From Krasilnikoviella flava (lineage in GTDB: Bacteria > Actinomycetota > Actinomycetes > Actinomycetales > Cellulomonadaceae): a stretch of DNA of 64,000 bases. The stretch spans positions 434,001 through 498,000 of the forward strand of contig NZ_FUZQ01000003.1 in NCBI RefSeq assembly GCF_900167525.1, given 5' to 3'. Positions 24,127 through 32,900 of this stretch are shown piece after piece. The stretch's first letter is position 1. Each line of letters opens with the position of its first letter. Under the pieces are notes generated by a model. The model saw nothing but the letters and a program-made list of their open reading frames with translations, searched no databases and was not told the DNA's origin. The position numbers were made by a program, and so were the translations under genes.

Positions 24127-24187
24127 GGTCAAGAGCTCGCCATGCTGCATAGACGCAGGATTGTGCAATCTAGGTTGCATCTCGACA
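24127..24187. repeat. 61-bp repeat, right copy, ending 9 nt from dnaB stop
   Basis: The partner of 21461-21521 in the same orientation. It contains TGCAATCTAGGTTGCA, a 16-bp palindrome with one mismatched pair (TGCAA arms). The copy ends at 24187, just beyond the stop codon of dnaB (24199-24197, minus strand). It could be a regulatory palindrome duplicated with its surroundings, or the trace of a recombination event that placed the cassette next to dnaB. Confidence 0.7.
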
Positions 24188-24196
24188 AGGCCGCCG

Positions 24197-27100
24197 TCAG
24201 GACTGCATGTCCACGAACCGCGAGTAGTGGCCCTGGAACGCCACGGTGATCGTGTCCGTCGGACCGTTACGGTGCTTGGCGACGATCAGGTCCGCCTCGC
24301 CGGCGCGGGGTGATTCCTTCTCGTACGCGTCCTCGCGATGGAGCAGGATCACCATGTCCGCATCCTGCTCGATGCTGTTGTGGACCGCGATGCCGTTGGC
24401 GATGAAGTTGTGGGTGTCGAGCACGGTCGCGTCGAACACCTGCTTCTCTCCCAACGACTCGATGGAGACGACCTCGTCCCAGAGGAGGTCGTTGACCGCC
24501 ATGATCTCGAGCTCTTCGCTGTCGAGGACCTTGGCGATCTTTCCGAGACGCTGTCGCGACGGGCTGCGCTTCCACAGGGCGCTGCCGCAGAACTGGGTGC
24601 CGATCGCCTCGGCGAACTGACGATGGGTCATCCCCCGCTCGACAAGGAGGTCACGAACGTCGTCCCAGACCTGGCGCGGGACGGTGTCAACATTCGTGTT
24701 GGCCTGAGTGTCACGGATGATCTGTAGCAGGCGCTCGGCGTTCACGCCGCGGTCGCCGTGCACACCGATCTCCTGCAGGAATCGGCGCTGGTCGTCGACC
24801 CCGGAAACGTCGAGCGTGTAGCCGGGGCGGTAGGCCCCCTTCGGCGTCGCGCGGTGCACTCGGGTCGAGATGCCGAACCGGAGCAAGAGCCGCGACAGGC
24901 CGTCGACCAGCGGACGCGAGGTCGACGCGTAGTAGATCCGACCACTGCGCCCGTTCTTGTTCACCGTCACCGAGCCGTCCGTCGCCCAGATGTGCTTGAT
25001 GAACAGCGCGATCTGGCGCTTCGGCAGGTGGAACACGCTCGTCGGAACGAACTTCTCGTGGCTGCGGGCGCCGAAAAGGCCCATGTCGTCGAGCCACTCC
25101 GCGATCGGGTTCCGCTTACCGTGCGTCAGTCGGTAAGGCGCAGGGAGTCGCAACGTCGTGACCCGCGCCGCCGCATAGTCGTCACGTGCCGGCGTGATGC
25201 CGAATACTCCTGCCGCCTCGGTCACCGCGGCAAGATTCTGCTCGTCGATCGACGCGTACCGGATCGGCTGACGCTTCACGAACGATCCATCTCCCAGGAG
25301 GTGGGCGAGCATGACCACCTTCCGGTCGTCCCACTCCGCGTTGAGCTCCGGTCCGGGCACGTGACGGGGCACGCCGAGTCGTGACCCCACCTCGAGCTCG
25401 CCGAGCGGCGTCCAGCCCTCGTACGTGAGGAAAGGGTGGTTGGCCGTCGCCTCGATCTCCTTGCCTGATGCCAGACGGAGGCGGTACACCGGCTTCACGC
25501 CGGTGGGGAACACGTGCGTCAGGTGGCGACGCACGTACTGCAGCCGCTCGTTCAGCGCCCACACCGGGACGTCCTTGGCATTGAGCGCGAACAGCTCGCC
25601 CATCGTCGTCTCGGCACCAGTGTCCGCACGAAGGATGCGGGTGTCCTCCGTAAGACAACCGGACTCACGGAGGTCCGACATCGCCGGCTTCTTGTCCTGC
25701 CGCTGCTCCGGGCCACGGTTCAGCTGCGACAGCGCGATGACGGGGACCCCGATCTCCTTCGCCAGGAGCTTGAGGGCACGGGAGAACTCGGAGACCTCCT
25801 GCTGTCGCGACTCGACCTTCTTGCCGGAGGTCATCAGCTGCAGGTAGTCGATGATGACGAGCTTGAGGTCGTGCTTCTGCTTGAGCCGCCGGCACTTGGC
25901 GCGGATCTCGGTGAGCGACATGTTCGGCGAGTCGTCGATGAACATCGGCGCCTCGGAGACCTTGCCCATCACCTTGGCGACCTTCTGCCAGTCGTCCTCG
26001 CCCATGGAGCCGTTGCGCAGCTTCTGGAGGTGCACCCGCGCCTCCGCGGACAGCAGGCGCATCGTGATCTCGTTGCGGCTCATCTCGAGCGAGAAGACGA
26101 CGGACGACTGCTGGTTCTTGATCGACGCCGCACGCGCGATGTCGATCGCCAGGGTCGAGTTGTGCGTCGGGATCATGGCCCGGCTCGCGAGGTACAGGTG
26201 TGAAGGGTGCTCGATCTCCACGCAGCGCACGGGCACCGACGGGACCGTGACGACGTCGACGACCTTCCACGCCGCCCCATGACGGGAGACGGTGTGCGCG
26301 GCGCCGGACCGCATCGATCCGACGATGTCCTCGGTGGTCCGGATCGCGGCGTCACGCGGGTCGCCGGACAGGCTCGTCGACCACTCGTGCTGCGCGTCGG
26401 CGACGATGGTGGTGCCGTCGTCGAAGACGACCTCGTAGCACGGCCGCCCGGTCATCACCTCGGTCGCACGGACGACGCGCGTCGGGGTCCCGTCGGCGGC
26501 GATCAGCTCGTCGCCCACCGCGACCTCGCCCATCGTCGTCCAGCCCGAGGGCGTGGGCAGCGGGGTGTCGAGCGCCAGCGCCTTTCCCATGGCAGGCCGT
26601 GCGGCGATGACGATCATCTGGCCGGGGTGCAGGCCGTTCGTGAGGCGGTCGAGGTCGGCGAAGCCGGTGGGCACGCCCACCATGCCCTCGCCGCGGTTCC
26701 CCGCTGCCTCGATCTCGTCCATGGTGCCGCCGATGATCTCGGAGAGCGGCAGGTAGTCCTCGGAGGTCTTGCGCTCGGTAACGGCGTAGATCTCCGCCTG
26801 GGCGGTGTTGACGATGCCCTCGACGTCGCCGCCGTCGGTGGCGTAGCCGAGCTGCACGATCTTGGTGCCGGCCTCGACGAGGCGGCGCAGCACGGCGCGC
26901 TCCTGCACGATGCGCGCGTAGTAGCCGGCGTTGGCGGCGGTCGGGACGCCGGCCATGAGGTCGTGGATGTACGGGGCGCCGCCCACGCGGGCGAGCTCGC
27001 CGCGCTTGGTGAGCTCGGCGACCACCGTGATGGCGTCGGCGGGCTCGCCGCGGCCGTACAGGTCGATGATCGCGTCGTAGACCGCCTCGTGCGCCGGGCG

Positions 27101-27268
27101 GTAGAAGTCGTTGCCGCGGATCTGCTCGACGACGTCGGCGATGGCGTCCTTGGAGAGCAGCATGCCGCCGAGCACGCTCATCTCGGCAGCGACGTCCTGA
27201 GGAGGTGTGCGGTCGAAGGTGGCGCCGGGCGCACCTTGATATCCCGCCTCGAGCTCCTCGATCGACAT
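24197..27268 (-). CDS. dnaB: replicative DNA helicase DnaB with two inteins
   Basis: 1023 residues encoding a helicase of about 455 residues plus two inteins. Extein parts are residues 1-229 (N-terminal domain, linker, start of the RecA-like domain up to PAMGK), 371-537 (STLAIDIARA through VIIDYLQLM to SDLRESG) and 965-1023 (SIEQDADMVILLHRE to the end). The first intein (230-370) splits the Walker A motif between Lys229 and Ser371, so unspliced protein cannot bind ATP. The second (538-964) splits the DLRESG/SIEQDAD motif. After splicing it unwinds DNA at the replication fork. It lies on the same strand as, but separate from, the rpsF-rplI operon (8-13 kb away), its usual neighbour in actinobacteria. 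Confidence 0.97.
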   Translation of the reverse strand: MSIEELEAGYQGAPGATFDRTPPQDVAAEMSVLGGMLLSKDAIADVVEQIRGNDFYRPAHEAVYDAIIDLYGRGEPADAITVVAELTKRGELARVGGAPYIHDLMAGVPTAANAGYYARIVQERAVLRRLVEAGTKIVQLGYATDGGDVEGIVNTAQAEIYAVTERKTSEDYLPLSEIIGGTMDEIEAAGNRGEGMVGVPTGFADLDRLTNGLHPGQMIVIAARPAMGKALALDTPLPTPSGWTTMGEVAVGDELIAADGTPTRVVRATEVMTGRPCYEVVFDDGTTIVADAQHEWSTSLSGDPRDAAIRTTEDIVGSMRSGAAHTVSRHGAAWKVVDVVTVPSVPVRCVEIEHPSHLYLASRAMIPTHNSTLAIDIARAASIKNQQSSVVFSLEMSRNEITMRLLSAEARVHLQKLRNGSMGEDDWQKVAKVMGKVSEAPMFIDDSPNMSLTEIRAKCRRLKQKHDLKLVIIDYLQLMTSGKKVESRQQEVSEFSRALKLLAKEIGVPVIALSQLNRGPEQRQDKKPAMSDLRESGCLTEDTRILRADTGAETTMGELFALNAKDVPVWALNERLQYVRRHLTHVFPTGVKPVYRLRLASGKEIEATANHPFLTYEGWTPLGELEVGSRLGVPRHVPGPELNAEWDDRKVVMLAHLLGDGSFVKRQPIRYASIDEQNLAAVTEAAGVFGITPARDDYAAARVTTLRLPAPYRLTHGKRNPIAEWLDDMGLFGARSHEKFVPTSVFHLPKRQIALFIKHIWATDGSVTVNKNGRSGRIYYASTSRPLVDGLSRLLLRFGISTRVHRATPKGAYRPGYTLDVSGVDDQRRFLQEIGVHGDRGVNAERLLQIIRDTQANTNVDTVPRQVWDDVRDLLVERGMTHRQFAEAIGTQFCGSALWKRSPSRQRLGKIAKVLDSEELEIMAVNDLLWDEVVSIESLGEKQVFDATVLDTHNFIANGIAVHNSIEQDADMVILLHREDAYEKESPRAGEADLIVAKHRNGPTDTITVAFQGHYSRFVDMQS
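24377..25657 (-). other. DnaB intein 2, class 1, with LAGLIDADG homing endonuclease
   Basis: 427 residues, dnaB positions 538-964. Block A starts with Cys538 (CLTEDTRIL), block B has TANHPFLT (608-615, TxxH), block F ends near FDATVLDTHNFIANG (945-959), and block G is AVHN with Asn964 and the following Ser965 as nucleophiles. The two LAGLIDADG-type motifs are MLAHLLGDGSF (653-663) and LFIKHIWATDGSV (755-767), each with its acidic residue. All splicing residues are intact, and the endonuclease looks intact too. Base composition is visibly less GC-rich than the exteins, with more AT-ending codons, which supports acquisition from elsewhere. Confidence 0.93.
26159..26581 (-). other. DnaB intein 1, class 3 mini-intein in the P-loop
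   Basis: 141 residues, dnaB positions 230-370. It begins with alanine (ALALDTPLPTPSG), so the normal N-terminal Cys/Ser nucleophile is missing. The class 3 signature is present: Trp296 two residues after the block B histidine (AQHEW), Cys349 in block F (VPVRCVEIEHP; intein position 120), and Thr368 before the C-terminal His-Asn (PTHN). In class 3 inteins the block F cysteine starts splicing. There is no endonuclease domain. Established members at this site include mycobacterial DnaB intein 1. Confidence 0.92.
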
Positions 27269-27407
27269 GCTGACCCCGCTCCCCCGCCGTCGCCGGCGTC
27301 CGGTCCGTCACCGGACATCGACTCCCGCTGTCAGGTCCACGTTCTACCGTGGGGCACTGACACCGCGGACGACGCTAGGCGCGCCCGCGACGGTGCGCAA
27401 TCGACGG

Positions 27408-27557
27408 TGTGGACACAGGTGTGGACAGGCCTGTGGATATGCCCCTCAGACTGTGCACGGCCGGTGGACAGCCATGTGCACAACTGGGGATATCGGCTGT
27501 GTACAACTTCGAGCGAGCTGCTGACCTGCGGTGTCATTACCCTCAGGCTGTGGAAAG
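27408..27557. promoter_or_regulatory. cluster of DnaA-box-like sites upstream of dnaB
   Basis: Between dnaB and the MATE gene (27269-27574, otherwise without a gene) lie 9-mers close to the DnaA box complement TGTGGATAA: TGTGGACAC 27408, TGTGGACAG 27420, TGTGGATAT 27432, GGTGGACAG 27464, TGTGCACAA 27475, TGTGTACAA 27498 and TGTGGAAAG 27549. The first three are exactly 12 nt apart and all seven point the same way. An exact TTGTCCACA follows at 27675-27683 inside the MATE gene, in the opposite orientation. The region is less GC-rich than its surroundings. DnaA-dependent control of dnaB, or DnaA titration, is inferred. Confidence 0.55.
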
Positions 27558-27574
27558 AAAGAAAGTTGGGTGAC

Positions 27575-29023
27575 GTGCACCGCACCCCGGATCCAGACGG
27601 CGGACACCCCGGCGCCACCCCGTCTTCACCGACGCCGTCGGACGGTCACGCACCGGGCGAGGCCGCCCACAAGGTTGTCCACAGGGGCGAGGACGACGGC
27701 CGGGCGGGCCGCCGCCGCATCGACCGCGACATCCTGGCACTCGCGCTGCCCGCGCTGGGCGCCCTCGTGGCCGAGCCGCTGTTCGTGCTCGTCGACAGCG
27801 CCGTCGTCGGGCACCTGGGCACCGCGCAGCTCGCCGGGCTGTCCGTGGCCTCCACGCTGCTCGTCACCCTCGTCGGCCTGTGCGTGTTCCTCGCGTACGC
27901 CACCACCGCCGCCGTGGCCCGGCTCGTCGGCGCGGGCCGCACCCGCGACGCGCTGCAGTCCGGCATCGACGGGATGTGGCTCGCCCTCGGCCTGGGCGCC
28001 CTGCTCGCGGTGGTGCTGGCCGTGGGCGCCCCGTGGGCGGTCGCGGCGATGGGCGCCGACCCGGCCGTCGCGGGGTACGCCACCACGTACCTGCGCTGGT
28101 CGCTGATCGGGCTGCCCGGGATGCTCGTGGTGCTGGCGTCGACCGGCGTGCTGCGCGGCCTGCAGGACACCCGGACGCCGCTGTGGGTGGCGTCCACGGG
28201 CGCCGTCGTCAACGCGATCCTCAGCGTGACCCTCGTGTACGGCGCCGGCCTCGGCATCGCCGGGTCGGCCATCGGCACGGCCGCCACGCAGCTGGGCATG
28301 GGCGCGGTCCTCACGGTGGTCGTGGTGCGCGGCGCGCGGCGCCACCACGCGTCGCTGCGCCCGCACCGCGCCGGCATCTGGGCCAACGCGCGCGCGGGCG
28401 CCCCGCTGTTCGTCCGGACGGCGTCGCTGCGCCTCGCGATCCTGCTCACCGTCGCCGTCGCGACGAGCCTCGGCGCCAGCGCCCTGGCCGGCTACCAGGT
28501 GGTCAACAGCCTCTGGGGTCTGGCCGCCTTCGCGCTCGACGCGCTCGCCATCGCCGGCCAGGCCCTGGTCGGCCACGGCCTCGGGTCCGGCGACGTCGGC
28601 CGCGTGCGCGCCGTCCTGCGCCGCTCCCTGCAGTGGGGCGTCGGCGCCGGCGTCGTCATCGGCGTCGTGTTCGCCGTGTCGGGGTGGTGGATCGCCCCGC
28701 TGTTCACCGCCGACCCCGACGTGCGGGTCGCGATCACGGCGGGCCTCGTCGTCACGGGGGTGCTCATGCCGATGGCCGGCTGGGTGTTCGTGCTCGACGG
28801 CGTCCTCATCGGAGCCGGCGACGGCCGGTTCCTCGCCTGGGCGGGCATGCTCACGCTCGTCGTCTACGTGCCGTTCGCCCTCGCCGTCCGCGCCTGGGCG
28901 CCCGACGGCGCCGTCGGGCTCGCCTGGCTGTGGGGAGCGTTCGCCGGCGTGTTCATGCTCGCCCGCGCCCTCACCACGGGGCTGCGCGCCCGCGGCGAAC
29001 GCTGGATGGTCACCGGCGCGTGA
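27575..29023 (+). CDS. MATE family efflux transporter (DinF-like)
   Basis: 482 residues. After a Pro/Asp-rich N-terminal stretch of about 50 residues come 12 membrane helices, starting IDRDILALALPALGALVAEPLFVLVDSAVVGHLG, the hallmark MATE start with a conserved Asp and Pro. The repeat of the fold starts near AGAPLFVRTASLRLAILL. The DinF branch exports cationic drugs or protects against oxidative damage, driven by H+ or Na+. GTG at 27575 is chosen, 9 nt after GAAAG; TTG at 27566 is possible. The start region overlaps the DnaA-box-like cluster. Confidence 0.9.
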   Translation: MHRTPDPDGGHPGATPSSPTPSDGHAPGEAAHKVVHRGEDDGRAGRRRIDRDILALALPALGALVAEPLFVLVDSAVVGHLGTAQLAGLSVASTLLVTLVGLCVFLAYATTAAVARLVGAGRTRDALQSGIDGMWLALGLGALLAVVLAVGAPWAVAAMGADPAVAGYATTYLRWSLIGLPGMLVVLASTGVLRGLQDTRTPLWVASTGAVVNAILSVTLVYGAGLGIAGSAIGTAATQLGMGAVLTVVVVRGARRHHASLRPHRAGIWANARAGAPLFVRTASLRLAILLTVAVATSLGASALAGYQVVNSLWGLAAFALDALAIAGQALVGHGLGSGDVGRVRAVLRRSLQWGVGAGVVIGVVFAVSGWWIAPLFTADPDVRVAITAGLVVTGVLMPMAGWVFVLDGVLIGAGDGRFLAWAGMLTLVVYVPFALAVRAWAPDGAVGLAWLWGAFAGVFMLARALTTGLRARGERWMVTGA

Positions 29024-29067
29024 CGCCGGCGGTCAGGCCGGTGAACGCGGTGTGACGGGGACGCGGG

Positions 29068-29715
29068 TCACAGGGGCACCAGGAGGCGGTAGCCGATGCC
29101 GCGCACGGACATGACGCGCAGCTCGGGCACCACCCGCAGCCGCTTGCGCAGGCGCTTGACGGCGGAGGTCACCGGGTCGGAGTCGCCGAGGTAGCCGGTG
29201 CGCCACACCGTCCGCGTGAGCTCGGCGAACGACCACACCCGGTCCGGGGCGGACGCCAGGGTGACGAGCAGGTCGAACTCACGCATCGACAGGTGCACGG
29301 GCGTGCCGCGCGCGGTGGCCTCCCGCGCCCCGAGGTCAACCTCGAGCGCCCCCAGCACCAGGCGCCGCAGGCGGGAGGCGTCCGCGGCCAGGGCGCCGAG
29401 TGCGCCGGCATCCTCCCCGGCGACACCCGGGCCGGCGTCCGGCACGACGGCGACCGCCGGGGCCGTCCCACGGTCCTCCGCCGGGGCCACGGCCCTGACG
29501 TGCACCTCCAGGGGGTGGGACGAGCCGCCCTCGTCGTCGGCCATCACCGCGGCGGCGGGCGGGCCGAGCAGCGTCCGAGCGCCGTCGGTGTCGGCCGTCG
29601 CGATGACGGCGGCTCTCCCGCGCAGCAGCCGGGCCACCTCGCCCACGCGTTGCAGCGGCAGCCCGATGCACAGGACGTAGCCACCGGCCGTGTCGACCAG
29701 GTCCTCGTGGGGCAT
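29068..29715 (-). CDS. OmpR/PhoB-type winged-helix regulator without a normal receiver
   Basis: 215 residues. The C-terminal 95 residues are a winged helix of the OmpR class (VHLSMREFDLLVTLASAPDRVWSF, then VTSAVKRLRKRL and VMSVRGIGYRLL). The N-terminal 110 residues are Ala/Gly-rich and show none of the receiver residues (acidic pair, phospho-Asp, Lys), so it is not a standard response regulator, and no kinase gene adjoins. It is divergent from the large protease gene, with 252 nt between them, and could regulate it. Confidence 0.78.
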   Translation of the reverse strand: MPHEDLVDTAGGYVLCIGLPLQRVGEVARLLRGRAAVIATADTDGARTLLGPPAAAVMADDEGGSSHPLEVHVRAVAPAEDRGTAPAVAVVPDAGPGVAGEDAGALGALAADASRLRRLVLGALEVDLGAREATARGTPVHLSMREFDLLVTLASAPDRVWSFAELTRTVWRTGYLGDSDPVTSAVKRLRKRLRVVPELRVMSVRGIGYRLLVPL

Positions 29716-29967
29716 CGCCGTCCTCCGTCCGACACGCTCCGGGAAGGTCGTGGGACATCGTTTACCCAGGTGCCTATCAGAGTTCAGGCGACACCGCCCG
29801 CCGACTGCCCCCGCCGTCGTCCCGGACCTGCCCCCGGATTGACCGGGAACTGGCCCCCGGCCGCCCTTGTCGCCCCGGTCGACGGCGGATGGGCTGGAGG
29901 GTGGGCCCCGACCGGGCGCCCGTCACGACGCCCCCGCGACCCGGGGGCACCCTCACCTGGAGGAAGC

Positions 29968-32900
29968 GTGCACTCACCGATCCGCACACGATCGACTCGC
30001 ACCAGGTCGATTCACGCGAGAAGGGGATGGGTCGCGACGAGCGCGGCCCTCGCCCTCCTCGCCACGTCCGCGGCCGGGGTGGCGCCGGCGTTCGCCGCCG
30101 CCTCGGACCCCGCGCTCGCCCCTGCGGGCGCCGTCCCCGACCCCGACGAGAAGATCGGGCCCGACGTCGAGAAGGACCTCGCCGCCGGTCCCACCGACTT
30201 CTGGCTCGAGCTCGCCGACACCGCCGACCTCACCGCCGCGAAGGACCTCGCCGACTGGGACGAGCGCGGCCGTTTCGTCTACGACACCCTCACCGCGGTC
30301 GCCGACGCGTCACAGGCCGGGCTCGTGAAGGACCTCGACGCCGCGGGCGCCGACTACGAGACCTTCTGGATCTCCAACGCCATCCTGGTGCGCGACGGCG
30401 ACGGCGCCCTCGCCACCTCCCTCGCCGCGTCGCCCGAGGTCGAGCGCATCAGCGCCCCGCGCCGCTACCACCTCGTGGAGCCGGTCGAGCGGGACAAGGT
30501 CGCGACCCAGGGCACGCAGTCCGTCGAGTGGGGCCTGCAGGCGATCAACGCCGACGACGCGTGGGCCCTCGGCTACACCGGCCAGGGCGTCACCGTGGCG
30601 AACATCGACTCCGGTGTGCAGGGCGACCACCCCGCGCTCGCGTCGCACTACCGGGGCCTCCAGGACGACGGCAGCGTCGTCGACGACTACAACTGGTTCG
30701 ACACGTCGAACGCCTGCGCCGGTGACTCCCCCTGTGACACCGACGGCCACGGCTCCCACACGATGGGCACCATGGTGGGCGACGACGGCGCCGGCAACCA
30801 GATCGGCGTCGCCCCCGGTGCGGACTGGATCGCGGCCAACGGCTGCGCCACGTGCTCGAACGCCGACCTCCTGGAGTCCGGCCAGTGGATCCTGGCGCCC
30901 ACCAAGGTGGACGGCAGCGACGCCGACCCGAGCAAGCGGCCCCAGGTCGTCAACAACTCGTGGGGCTACGACTCCCCGGGCGTGATCGACGACTTCATGG
31001 CCGACCAGATCGACGCCTGGGAGGCCGCCGGCATCTTCGGCGCCTGGTCGGGCGGCAACGAGGGCCCGGCGTGCACCACCACCTCGTCGCCGGGCGCGAA
31101 CGCCAACACGTACGCCGTGGGCGCGTTCGACTCCTCGGGCGCGATCGCGTCGTTCTCGTCGCGCGGCACCGGGGAGGACGGCACCGTCAAGCCGAACATC
31201 TCGGCCCCCGGCGTCAACGTGCGGTCGTCCGTCCCCGGCGACGGGTACGCCTCCTACAACGGCACCTCGATGGCGGCCCCGCACCTCGCGGGCGCGGTCG
31301 CGCTCCTGTGGAGCGCGGCGCCGAGCCTCGTGGGCCAGATCGAGGAGACCCAGGCCCTGCTCGACGGCGCGGCGGTCGACGTCGACGACACGACCTGCGG
31401 CGGCACCGCCGACGACAACAACGTGTGGGGCGAGGGCAGGCTCGACGTCATGACCCTGCTCGACGCCGCGCCCGTGGGCGACACCGGCCTCGTGACCGGC
31501 ACCGTGACGGACGCCGACGGCGCCCCCGTCGACGGGGCCGAGGTGACGTTCGACGGCTCCCGCGACCGCACGGTCACGACGGGAGACGACGGCGCGTTCG
31601 CCGCCGAGCTCGCCGTGGGCGACTACGCGGTGAGCGCGCAGGCCTTCGGGTACGTCGCCTCGGCGCCGGCCGACGTCGCCGTGACCGTCGACGCGACGGT
31701 CACCCTGCCGATCACGCTCGAGCGCGCGGCGACGCGCACCGTCTCCGGCACGGTCACCGAGAAGGACGGCGCGCCCACCGCGGGCGCCGTCGTCGCGCTC
31801 TCGGGCCCGCTGGACGCCGTCACCACCGGGGACGACGGGCGGTACGCGATCGCCGGCGTGCCCGACGGGACGTACACCCTCTCGGTCTCGGCGGGCACCT
31901 GCGCCGAGCCGTTCAGCACCGAGGTCGTGGTGGACGGCGACGAGACCGTCGACGCCGCCCTGAAGCGCCTGCTCGACGACTACGGCTACTACTGCACGAC
32001 GGGGTCGGCGGGCGTCGCGTCCGGCGACACGCTGCTGGCGCTCACGGGCGACGACAAGGCGGCGTCCGTCGACCTGCCCTTCGCGTTCCCGTACTACGGC
32101 GAGGCGTACGACACCGCGTACGTCTCGACCAACGGGTTCCTGAACTTCCTCGCCTCGTCCACCAGCCTGTCCAACGTGGCGCTCCCCGCCGCGGCCGCGC
32201 CGAACGCCGCCGTCTACCCGTTCTGGGACGACCTCAACGTCGACGCGGCGTCAGCCGTGTACACCGGCGTCACCACGGTGGAGGGCGTCGACGCGTTCGT
32301 CGTCGAGTGGCGCAACGTGCGCAAGTACCGGCCCGAGACCGACCGGGTCAACTTCTCCGCCACTCTCCTCGCGGACGGGCGGGTCACCCTCGGGTACGGC
32401 CCCGTCACCGACACCACCACCGCGCGGGGCGACTCCGCCACGATCGGCATCGAGGACGCCGCGGGCGCCGTCGCGTCCCAGTTCTCGTACAACGCGGCGG
32501 CGGTCACCGAAGGGCTGTCCGTCACCTACGACCTGGCGGGCATGGGCTCCGTGAGGGGCACCGTCAGCGACGGGAACACGGACCAGCCGGTCGAGGGCGT
32601 CACCGTGACGATCACGTCGAAGGACGACGGGGACGAGACGGTCGTGACCACGGGCTCCGACGGCACCTACGCCGCCCGGCTCCCGCTCGAGCGGTACGGG
32701 ATCACCTACGCGAAGGACGAGTACGCGGGCGCCACCCGCAACGCGGCCCTCACGGAGGACGGGCAGGTCGTGACGCGGGACGTCGCGCTCGGCGCCGGCC
32801 GGCTGGAGGTGAACAAGGAGAGCGTCTCGGCCGCGCTCGGCATGGGGGGCACGGCGTCCCGGGCCTTCCGGCTGACCAACACCGGCACCGAGCCGGTGGA

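Noticed and set aside
21461-24187. The repeat-bracketed cassette as an integrative element with att sites.
   Set aside because: No integrase, transposase, excisionase or phage gene lies inside, and the repeats are only about 82% identical; kept as an unexplained duplication instead.
27269-27574. The DnaA-box-like cluster as the replication origin oriC.
   Set aside because: No dnaA or dnaN gene adjoins, the boxes are weak and all in one direction, and the gene order places oriC beyond trxB outside the window.
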